A DNA stretch of 64,000 bases from Oscillospiraceae bacterium (GTDB lineage Bacteria; Bacillota; Clostridia; Oscillospirales; Ruminococcaceae), in NCBI GenBank assembly GCA_902798695.1, contig CADBXK010000001.1:124001-188000 (forward strand), read 5' to 3'. The notes beneath the pieces are model-generated. The model was given only the letters and a program-made list of their open reading frames with translations, did no database searches and was not told the origin of the DNA. Positions 55,489 to 62,059 of this stretch are shown in pieces. Position numbers and translations under genes: made by a program. The stretch's first letter is position 1. Each line of letters begins with the position of its first letter.

Positions 55489-56484
55489 TTACAACAAATG
55501 TATTCCTCTTTTTTCAGCTTCAAATAAAGTAATGTCGCTCCAAACACCCGAGGCAACTTCTCCAATATGCATTTTGTTTAAAAGCAACATGGAAAGAAAA
55601 CTTAAATTTATACTTCCTCCAATTGTGCAAGGCAATATTCCTTTTTTTAGCAAATTATGAAATGATAAGTTAGGAACATTCAATCCATAATAATTAAACT
55701 GTTCAACCATTTTGTTCCATAAAACTCTTATTCCAATTGTGGCAATATTCTGTGAATACCCAAATCTAGAATTCCACACCAAAAGAACCCCACTAAAACT
55801 CCAATCATCAATATCAGGATCACATATCAAATGGGTATTTCCACTATTTAAAATTGATCCCACTTGTTCAACAAAGACAACTCCATATTTCTTACATATA
55901 GCATATTCTCTTTGAATGGGAGAAAAATCAGGATATAAATTTTCAAGATGTTGCGCGGTTAAACATTTCAAATCAGAACCAAATATTTCATTTAATATGC
56001 CATGTTCTTTCAAAATTTTTTTAGCAGCAACCTTAATAATTTCACTAACAATAAGAACTTCTTCTTCCAATCTTGGCATACAAATATTTTCGATATTTAA
56101 AATTCTTTCCCAACACAAATTGTTTTCAAAAGCGTAGTCATATCCATTATTAGAACAATTTTGTTTTATCTTAGCAAAATAGGCAATTCCCTCTCCTGAA
56201 GATATTCCATATTTTTTTATAGCACATCTTCCCCATTTCGCTGTTTTATTGAGAACCACAGCCTTATGAAAATTGTCTACGCCAATTACACTGTCTAAAC
56301 CAGTTGCTAAAAAAACCTCGTCAGGAAACGACACTTTAAAAAGATTCATTTTTTTGCATAGAGCACTAAAACACTCTTGCTCCACTAACTCAACCGCATT
56401 AAGAGTTTGTTTTATATTTAATACAGACCAATAATCGTTGAGATTTTGATTAATAAACATGTTATTTTTAGACATATCGGGCAT
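55489..56484 (-). CDS. AsnA-like protein with altered active site
   Basis: A 331-residue protein with the length and fold markers of ammonia-dependent asparagine synthetase (AsnA): TGLDSVIGV, AKWGR, GEG, LLVWN, IGIRV, TIGG, MLLL, HIGEV. However, the residues expected for catalysis are changed. Compared with E. coli AsnA from memory: the DQ of VDQWDWER becomes NN (121-122), NGDIL becomes SGVLL (231-235), ELSSMGIRV becomes QNIATIGIRV, and GQSRL becomes NLSFL (292-296), while the RPDE/RRDE segment is not found. The frame is intact with a good AGAGGAG site. It may be a non-catalytic or re-purposed paralogue. It is 76 bases upstream of glutamine synthetase. Confidence 0.8.
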   Translation of the reverse strand: MPDMSKNNMFINQNLNDYWSVLNIKQTLNAVELVEQECFSALCKKMNLFKVSFPDEVFLATGLDSVIGVDNFHKAVVLNKTAKWGRCAIKKYGISSGEGIAYFAKIKQNCSNNGYDYAFENNLCWERILNIENICMPRLEEEVLIVSEIIKVAAKKILKEHGILNEIFGSDLKCLTAQHLENLYPDFSPIQREYAICKKYGVVFVEQVGSILNSGNTHLICDPDIDDWSFSGVLLVWNSRFGYSQNIATIGIRVLWNKMVEQFNYYGLNVPNLSFHNLLKKGILPCTIGGSINLSFLSMLLLNKMHIGEVASGVWSDITLFEAEKRGIHLL

Positions 56485-56579
56485 ACACGTTGGCTCCTCT
56501 AAAAAATATCAAACAAAGACATTCTAACATTTAGAGAATCAAAAATCAACATATTTTGCAACAAAATATTCTTTAAAAA

Positions 56580-56825
56580 TTATTCTCCCAAATAATTTTT
56601 AACCATTTCTTGAAGCAACTCATCTCTATCTATTTTTCTGATTAAGCTCCTAGCATTATTATAGGTTGTAATATATGTAGGATCTTCAGAAAGGATATAA
56701 CCCACAATTTGATTAATTGGATTATAACCTTTTTCTTTCAGTGCATCATATACAAGCAATAAAATTTTCTTCATATCATTTTCTTTATCATTATTTAAAG
56801 AAAATGTTACAGTCTTATCTTGCAT
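56580..56825 (-). CDS. ireB: IreB family regulatory protein (UPF0297)
   Basis: An 81-residue protein, with [45 protein letters not shown] and [14 protein letters not shown] matching the family. In Enterococcus, IreB is phosphorylated by the PASTA kinase IreK on N-terminal threonines and lowers cephalosporin resistance. The N-terminal threonine here (T5) is in the right region, but phosphorylation is inferred. ATG at 56825 follows GGGGG; an upstream TTG lacks a site. Its usual partners alaS and ruvX are not adjacent. Confidence 0.92.
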   Translation of the reverse strand: MQDKTVTFSLNNDKENDMKKILLLVYDALKEKGYNPINQIVGYILSEDPTYITTYNNARSLIRKIDRDELLQEMVKNYLGE

Positions 56826-56894
56826 GACATTAACCCCCAGAAATAAGTTTTTAAACAAAGATACTTTTTATAAAAGTACACTATCTCCTATAAA

Positions 56895-56923
56895 ATTATA
56901 CTATATACAATAAAAAATATCAA
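56895..56923 (-). promoter_or_regulatory. Predicted promoter for ireB
   Basis: On the minus strand TTGATA (56918-56923) and TATAAT (56895-56900) are separated by 17 bases, about 70 bases before the ireB start. Confidence 0.68.
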
Positions 56924-56991
56924 TAAAATTCAAGCCATAAAACTAAAATAATATATTGACAAATTTTTGTTAATAAATTTATTAATTTTGC

Positions 56992-57020
56992 TGGACTTTA
57001 TATTTTAAAAATGATACAAT
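56992..57020 (+). promoter_or_regulatory. Predicted promoter for murA
   Basis: TGGACT (56992-56997) and TACAAT (57015-57020) have a 17-base spacer with an extended TGA element ahead of the -10. It would give a leader of about 105 bases, which contains the AT-rich dyads noted separately. Confidence 0.55.
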
Positions 57021-57130
57021 TGATGTGTATGCAAATTACATAATTTGTATAAACTATAATGTGTTTTCAAATTTGTATATGCAAATTTTTGTTCATAATT
57101 AATTAAGTTGATTCATGGAGGATATATATT

Positions 57131-58417
57131 TTGGAAAAATTTATAATAAATGGCGGATTTAAATTAAATGGTTCAATAAATATAAATGGTGCTAAAAACG
57201 CTGCAGTTGCGATAATTCCAGCAACGTTGCTTGCAACTGGACCGTGCGTTATTAATAACTTACCTGATATAAGCGATGTTTCTATTTGTTTTAAAATTTT
57301 AAAGCAAATGGGTGCTAAAATAAAATTAATAAATAAACATTCAGCTGAAATCGACACAACAACTGTAACCGACCCAACAGTTCCATACGAACTAGCCAAA
57401 CGCATGAGAGCTTCCTATTATTTTTTAGGAGCTCTGTTGGCAAGATTTGGCACCGCAAATGTTGCTATGCCTGGCGGTTGCAATTTTGGTGTAAGACCTA
57501 TTAATTTACATTTAAAGGGTTTTGATTCACTAGGAGCCAGTCATAAAATAGAAGCAGGAATAATAAAAGTAACTTCTAATGGACTTAAAGGAAATAATAT
57601 ATATTTTGATATGGTTTCAGTTGGAGCAACAATAAATATTTTGTTAGCAGCAACTACAGCTGACGGTTTAACAGTAATAGAAAATGCCGCTCGCGAACCT
57701 CATATTGTTGATTTAGCCAATTTTTTAAATTCTATTGGTGCAAACATAATGGGCGCTGGAACGGATGTTATAAAAATTAGAGGCACAAAAAACTTTTCTT
57801 TTTCTAATTACTCAATAATTCCAGATCAAATTGAAGCTGGAACATATATGGCTATGGCTGCCGCAACTGGCGGGGATATTTTAATAAAAAATATTACACC
57901 TAAACATCTAGAGTCAATAATTAAAAAGATGAAAAGTATGAATATAGACATCCAAGAATATGATGACAGTCTAAGAGTTAGACGTACTGAAAAATTAAAT
58001 AAAGTAAATATAACAACACAACCTCATCCAGGTTTTCCAACTGACATGCAGCCACAAATGACCGCACTTTTAACTCTTGCAGAAGGAACAAGCATCGTAA
58101 CTGAAGGTATTTGGGATAGTAGATTTAAATATGTTGATGAACTTCGTAGAATGGGTGCAAACATATCTGTAGACGGAAAAGTTGCTGTTGTTGAAGGAAC
58201 AGGTCACCTTAATGGTGCTCCAGTTGCTGCAACAGATTTAAGAGCAGGAGCAGCCATGATAATTGCTGCATTAGCAGCTAAAGGTACAACCGAAATCGAA
58301 AACATACAATTTATTGAACGCGGATATGGTGACATTGTTAATAAACTGAAATCTTTAGGTGCACAAATTAAACGAGTAGGGATACAAGATGAAATTGAAG
58401 TATCTAAAGCACTTTAA
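57131..58417 (+). CDS. murA: UDP-N-acetylglucosamine 1-carboxyvinyltransferase
   Basis: A 428-residue enzyme that transfers enolpyruvate from PEP to UDP-GlcNAc, the first committed step of peptidoglycan synthesis. K22 in INGAKNA and the reactive-loop cysteine C117 in MPGGCNFGVRPI are visible; the cysteine predicts normal fosfomycin sensitivity at the target. FPTDMQPQMTALLTLAEG and ERGYGDIVNKLKSLGA are also typical. It starts with TTG, preceded by GGAGG. Having walJ-like and rlmH genes downstream is a common Clostridia order. Confidence 0.96.
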   Translation: MEKFIINGGFKLNGSININGAKNAAVAIIPATLLATGPCVINNLPDISDVSICFKILKQMGAKIKLINKHSAEIDTTTVTDPTVPYELAKRMRASYYFLGALLARFGTANVAMPGGCNFGVRPINLHLKGFDSLGASHKIEAGIIKVTSNGLKGNNIYFDMVSVGATINILLAATTADGLTVIENAAREPHIVDLANFLNSIGANIMGAGTDVIKIRGTKNFSFSNYSIIPDQIEAGTYMAMAAATGGDILIKNITPKHLESIIKKMKSMNIDIQEYDDSLRVRRTEKLNKVNITTQPHPGFPTDMQPQMTALLTLAEGTSIVTEGIWDSRFKYVDELRRMGANISVDGKVAVVEGTGHLNGAPVAATDLRAGAAMIIAALAAKGTTEIENIQFIERGYGDIVNKLKSLGAQIKRVGIQDEIEVSKAL

Positions 58418-58461
58418 TTAAACAAAAATAATTTAATAAAAAATTAAGATTGGTGTATTTA

Positions 58462-59253
58462 ATGGTTATCTATCCTCTTTGTAGTTCGAGTAAGGGAAAT
58501 TGCACATATGTTTCCAATAATAATTCAGGATTGTTGATTGATGCGGGTTTTGGCATTAGAAATCTTTATAAATATTTAAACGACGCAAATTTTTCAAAAG
58601 ACAATATAAAAGCTATTTTTATTACACATGAACACATCGATCACATATCTGGGTTATACAGTATAACTAAAAATTTATCCATACCTGTTTTTGCCTCAAA
58701 AGGGACAATTAAATCTTTATTAAACAAAAACAAAATATATAATGAATCTGTTTTGCATGAGATTAGCCCACAAGAACCAATACATATGGATGATTTTGAG
58801 ATTAGCGCTTTCCCCACTCCTCATGATTGCACTGAAAGCTTAGGCTTTTGCATTTACAACAATAACAGAAAATTTTCTATATGCACTGATATAGGATATG
58901 CAACACCAATCATTAAAGAAAAACTGATAGGCTCTGATTTGATTTTATTAGAGTCTAATTATGATTTTAATTTATTACAAATTAGCCCATACCCACATCT
59001 TTTAAAAAAAAGAATCACATCTAATTTAGGGCATCTATCAAATGATGATGCATCAGAGCTTATCAAATATCTAATAGATAACGGTGTAAATAATTTTATA
59101 CTTGGTCATTTAAGTCAAATAAATAACACACCCGACTTGGCCTTTCAAACCATAGTATCATATTTAGCACAACAAAATTTACACATTAATAAAGACTATT
59201 TGTTAAATGTTGCACCTATTAGAAATAACAATTCTATCGTATATGAGGTATAA
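58462..59253 (+). CDS. MBL-fold metallohydrolase, WalJ/YycJ-like
   Basis: About 263 residues. The metallo-beta-lactamase motif THEHIDH is near residue 56, preceded by LCSSSKGNCTYV and LIDAGFG; STPHD-like FPTPHDC and the late GHLS are the other ligands. It is cytoplasmic. YycJ/WalJ relatives act as 5'-3' exonucleases linked to DNA repair and to the WalRK cell-wall system in other Bacillota, though walRK is absent here. The neighbouring rlmH matches the usual walJ-rlmH order. I use ATG at 58462; TTG 58450 is an alternative. Confidence 0.9.
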   Translation: MVIYPLCSSSKGNCTYVSNNNSGLLIDAGFGIRNLYKYLNDANFSKDNIKAIFITHEHIDHISGLYSITKNLSIPVFASKGTIKSLLNKNKIYNESVLHEISPQEPIHMDDFEISAFPTPHDCTESLGFCIYNNNRKFSICTDIGYATPIIKEKLIGSDLILLESNYDFNLLQISPYPHLLKKRITSNLGHLSNDDASELIKYLIDNGVNNFILGHLSQINNTPDLAFQTIVSYLAQQNLHINKDYLLNVAPIRNNNSIVYEV

Positions 59254-59260
59254 ACTAATC

Positions 59261-59746
59261 ATGATAAAAGTTGACATTATAAGTGTTGGAAAATTAAAAG
59301 AAAAATTTTTTGTAGAAGCCAGCAAAGAATATTTAAAAAGATTACATTCTTTTTGTAAAATAAATATTATTGAAGTCCCAGAATACAAATGTTGTAATTT
59401 TCCAAATCAATCACAAATTCAAAAAATCATAAACGAAGAAGGAAAATATATTCTAAAAAAGATAGATACAAAATCTTTTAAAATTGCATTGTGTATTGAA
59501 GGTCACCTAAAATCTTCAGAAAAATTAGCCAAGAATTTTTCTGAACTAATCACAACTAATGGCAAAAATTATTTTACATTTATAATTGGGGGATCTTACG
59601 GTTTATCTGATTGTGTAAAGAAATTCTCCGATTTCAAATTATCTATGTCTCCACTAACATTTCCACATCAATTATCTCGTGTAATTTTATTGGAACAGCT
59701 CTATAGAGTTTTTACAATACAAACAGGAAAAACATATCATAAATAG
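59261..59746 (+). CDS. rlmH: 23S rRNA (pseudouridine1915-N3)-methyltransferase RlmH
   Basis: A 161-residue SPOUT methyltransferase that modifies pseudouridine 1915 in helix 69 of 23S rRNA on the assembled ribosome. IIGGSYGLSD forms part of the SAM-binding knot, and MSPLTFPHQLSRVILLEQLYRVFTIQTGKTYHK-type ending is fully conserved (split here by function, not sequence). ATG at 59261 follows GAGG by 12 bases and begins eight bases after the WalJ-like stop. Earlier in-frame ATG codons lie within that gene and are not used. Confidence 0.95.
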   Translation: MIKVDIISVGKLKEKFFVEASKEYLKRLHSFCKINIIEVPEYKCCNFPNQSQIQKIINEEGKYILKKIDTKSFKIALCIEGHLKSSEKLAKNFSELITTNGKNYFTFIIGGSYGLSDCVKKFSDFKLSMSPLTFPHQLSRVILLEQLYRVFTIQTGKTYHK

Positions 59747-59773
59747 TAAAATTTGTGTGTTTTTAGTAAAATA

Positions 59774-59806
59774 AAAAAGATCCAGACAAAAGTTCTGGAT
59801 CTTTTT
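59774..59806. terminator. Bidirectional terminator between rlmH and the tRNA genes
   Basis: A perfect 13-bp stem (59774-59786 with 59794-59806) with A run before and T run after. It can end both rlmH transcription and the leftward tRNA transcript. Confidence 0.88.
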
Positions 59807-59810
59807 ACTG

Positions 59811-59901
59811 TGGCGGAGGAGGAGGGGTTCGAACCCTCGCGCCGGTTGCCCGACCTACACCCTTAGCAGGGGCGCCTCTTCACCAACTTGAGTACTCCTC
59901 C
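59811..59901 (-). tRNA. tRNA-Ser (anticodon GCT)
   Basis: Read on the minus strand, the acceptor stem GGAGGAG pairs with CTCCTCC, followed by G and an encoded CCA (59811-59813). The anticodon stem CGCCC/GGGTG encloses the loop CTGCTAA, anticodon GCT. A long variable arm (GTAGGTCGGGCAACCGGCGC) and the TTCGAAC T-loop confirm a serine type II tRNA. It reads AGC/AGT codons. Confidence 0.95.
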
Positions 59902-59925
59902 ACATGGCAAAAAATATAAACTAAT

Positions 59926-60014
59926 TGGCGGAAAGGGTGGGATTCGAACCCACGGTCCCTTGCGGGATCACCGGTTTTCAAGACCGGCTCCTTAAACCAC
60001 TCGGACACCTTTCC
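59926..60014 (-). tRNA. tRNA-Ser (anticodon TGA)
   Basis: On the minus strand, acceptor GGAAAGG pairs with CCTTTCC, followed by G and an encoded CCA. The anticodon loop CTTGAAA gives TGA, and a long variable arm (GATCCCGCAAGGGAC) and T-loop TTCGAAT fit a class II serine tRNA. It reads TCN codons, mainly TCA. It sits 24 bases upstream of tRNA-Ser(GCT) in the same transcript. Confidence 0.95.
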
Positions 60015-60039
60015 ATAAAAGCTATAGGCAACGAATAAA

Positions 60040-60068
60040 ATTATAACAAAATACCTAATATTTGTCAA
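60040..60068 (-). promoter_or_regulatory. Consensus promoter ahead of the two tRNA-Ser genes
   Basis: On the minus strand TTGACA (60063-60068) and TATAAT (60040-60045) have a 17-base spacer. It lies between tRNA-Val and tRNA-Ser(TGA), so the serine tRNAs have a promoter of their own. Confidence 0.85.
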
Positions 60069-60110
60069 CACAATTTTTAATAAAAAACAAAATTGCACAT
60101 AAGACAAAGG

Positions 60111-60187
60111 TGGTGGGAATAACTGGACTTGAACCAGTGACTTCTTGCATGTCAAGCAAGCACTCTAACCAGCTGAGCTATACTCCC
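60111..60187 (-). tRNA. tRNA-Val (anticodon GAC)
   Basis: On the minus strand, acceptor GGGAGTA pairs with TATTCCC (one G-T wobble), followed by A and an encoded CCA. The D-arm AGCTCAGCTGGTTAGAGT, anticodon stem CTTGC/GCAAG with loop TTGACAT (anticodon GAC) and T-loop TTCAAGT are canonical. It reads GTC/GTT codons. Confidence 0.95.
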
Positions 60188-60201
60188 CCAACACCGTCGA
60201 A

Positions 60202-60231
60202 ATTATATCATAAAAAATGCTTAAATGTCAA
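60202..60231 (-). promoter_or_regulatory. Consensus promoter ahead of tRNA-Val
   Basis: On the minus strand TTGACA (60226-60231) and TATAAT (60202-60207) have an 18-base spacer, 15 bases before the tRNA 5' end. It overlaps the terminator that follows mreB. Confidence 0.82.
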
Positions 60232-60249
60232 TAGCACTTAAACATTTTT
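60212..60249 (-). terminator. Terminator after mreB, overlapping the tRNA-Val promoter
   Basis: On the minus strand a 15-bp stem with two G-T wobbles (60235-60249 with 60213-60227) and a 7-base loop is followed by TTTTTT-type sequence. The tRNA -35 box lies in its loop and descending arm. Confidence 0.7.
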
Positions 60250-60321
60250 GAACATTTTACCATATTATGATAAATAAAAGCGTTATTTTTTACCATATAT
60301 ATACATATTTATAAAAATTCA

Positions 60322-61329
60322 CTACATAACCATTCTAACAAAATTCGAATTAAAATTATCAATCATATCAAAAGATTTTCCCACACCATATATAACACAA
60401 TCTGTTGGATGGTCAGCTAAACGGGCTTTTATTCCCACTTTCTTGGAAATAAATTCAGGAAGTCCAGACATTAAACTCCCTCCCCCCGTAAGTAAAATAC
60501 CATTATTCTTAACATCACATAACACTTCTGGTGGTGCTTCTTGAATAACATCATTTATATTATCCACTATTTTTTGAAAAGAAGACCTAAGATTATTATA
60601 CATATCGCACTGTGTTAAGGTTATGCTCTTAGGCAAACCTGTAAGCATATCTTTACCTTTTAGTATACATTTAATTGAACGTTTAGGTGAATTAACAGTT
60701 GCAAAATTAATTTTAGCTTTTTCAGCACTATTAACTCCAATTAATAAATTATAATTATTAGCGATATTTTTTAATATAATACTATCAATATGCTGTCCTC
60801 CATATCTTATAGACCTACTAATTATTGTACCATTTAGAGATATTAATGCTATGTCGGTAGTTCCTCCACCAATGTTTACAACTACTGCACCATTCAAACT
60901 ACAAATATCTAATCCAGCTCCTAAACCAGATGCAACAGACTCATCAATCAAAAAAACTTTTTCACATCCAGAAGAAAGTATTGTTTCTGTTAACGCCTTT
61001 ATTTCCACATTTGTCATTAAACTATGAATACACATACAAACTCTAGCTTTTTTTATAGATTTATTTAAAACTCTAGACAAAAGCTCATTTAGCATAACCT
61101 TATTTAATTCATAGTCCACAATTACTCCCGTGGACACAGGATGTTTAACAATTATTGAATCTGGATTTTTGCCAATCATTTCATATGCTTTTTTACCAAT
61201 TTCGAATAATTTACCCGTATTTTTTTTAATAGCAACTACCGATGGTGTTTTTAATACAATCCCCTTGTCTTTAATAAAAATTTTTATATTTGTAGTACCT
61301 AAATCTATTCCAACATCGCATTTTGACAT
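60322..61329 (-). CDS. mreB: MreB/Mbl-family rod-shape protein
   Basis: A 335-residue actin-like ATPase that guides lateral wall synthesis. Phosphate-1 motif GIDLGTTNIKI, VVVNIGGGTTDIALI (phosphate 2) and LLTGGGSLMSGLPEFI (adenosine) are visible. The phosphate-1 segment has TTNIK where the textbook MreB has TANTL, so it is a somewhat divergent MreB/Mbl copy. GAGGTG precedes the ATG. mreC and mreD are not adjacent, and the gene instead follows comFC and recD2, an order I have seen in Clostridia. Confidence 0.9.
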   Translation of the reverse strand: MSKCDVGIDLGTTNIKIFIKDKGIVLKTPSVVAIKKNTGKLFEIGKKAYEMIGKNPDSIIVKHPVSTGVIVDYELNKVMLNELLSRVLNKSIKKARVCMCIHSLMTNVEIKALTETILSSGCEKVFLIDESVASGLGAGLDICSLNGAVVVNIGGGTTDIALISLNGTIISRSIRYGGQHIDSIILKNIANNYNLLIGVNSAEKAKINFATVNSPKRSIKCILKGKDMLTGLPKSITLTQCDMYNNLRSSFQKIVDNINDVIQEAPPEVLCDVKNNGILLTGGGSLMSGLPEFISKKVGIKARLADHPTDCVIYGVGKSFDMIDNFNSNFVRMVM

Positions 61330-61405
61330 ATAAACACCTCATCGTTTATATAGATTTTATATTATTAAAAGTATTATATGTAAAAAAATGCAAAATTTTT
61401 ATTAA

Positions 61406-62056
61406 TTAAAATTTTATTTCAAATTTTTTGTTAAAATCACTAAAATTCTTAAAGGCACCATTTGAAATTGCAAATGCTATAGCATATACATTTTTGGCGC
61501 CCGCTTTTTTACAAGCTTTAGCAACCTCATCAATTGTTGCCCCGCTAGTAATAATATCGTCACAAATTAATACATCTTTCCCGCTAACCAAATTTGAACT
61601 GGCAACAAAAGAGTCATTTAAATTTAATAATCTGCTATTAAAATCACATTCATGTTGCAATTTAGTTTCTCTAACCTTTTTTACTGCCCTACTGTTATAC
61701 TTGATATTTAAAAATTTTGACATACGTTTTGCAAGTAAATCCGCAGTATTATACTTGCTTTTACTACGAAATGACGGAACAGAAACTATAATATCCGAAT
61801 AAAATATATCGCATTCCTTCATGAAATAACAAAAACTTTTACAAAAATTCTTTTTATTATCAAACTTAAATTTCAGCATAGCATCTCTTACAATATCATC
61901 ATACAAAAATGGCGCAGTAAACGAATCGCAATATTGTGTTTTACCAAGATTTTTATTTACAAAATTCTTTAAATCATTGGCACATAACTCACAACACGCA
62001 CTATTATTTGTTTTTATATTGCAATAAGGACAAAAATAAATATTTTCATTCAACAA
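61406..62056 (-). CDS. comFC: ComF family phosphoribosyltransferase-like protein
   Basis: A 216-residue protein with an N-terminal zinc-finger-like region (C9, C12, C21, C22, C25) and a type I PRTase domain holding the PRPP loop VLICDDIITSGATIDE. ComFC is needed for DNA uptake in naturally competent Bacillota, though most carriers are not known to be competent. It starts with TTG 62056, and the GGGGGAAG site overlaps the recD2 stop region, so it is coupled to recD2. Confidence 0.9.
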   Translation of the reverse strand: MLNENIYFCPYCNIKTNNSACCELCANDLKNFVNKNLGKTQYCDSFTAPFLYDDIVRDAMLKFKFDNKKNFCKSFCYFMKECDIFYSDIIVSVPSFRSKSKYNTADLLAKRMSKFLNIKYNSRAVKKVRETKLQHECDFNSRLLNLNDSFVASSNLVSGKDVLICDDIITSGATIDEVAKACKKAGAKNVYAIAFAISNGAFKNFSDFNKKFEIKF

Positions 62057-62059
62057 AAC

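Noticed and set aside
56956..56984. TTGACA with TTATTA 17 bases later as the murA promoter
   Set aside because: The -10 is poor; the extended -10 element at 57012-57020 is a better candidate. It may be a second weak start.
59880..60155. Minus-strand frame of 91 codons
   Set aside because: It covers the two or three tRNA genes; the protein would be translated from tRNA sequence.
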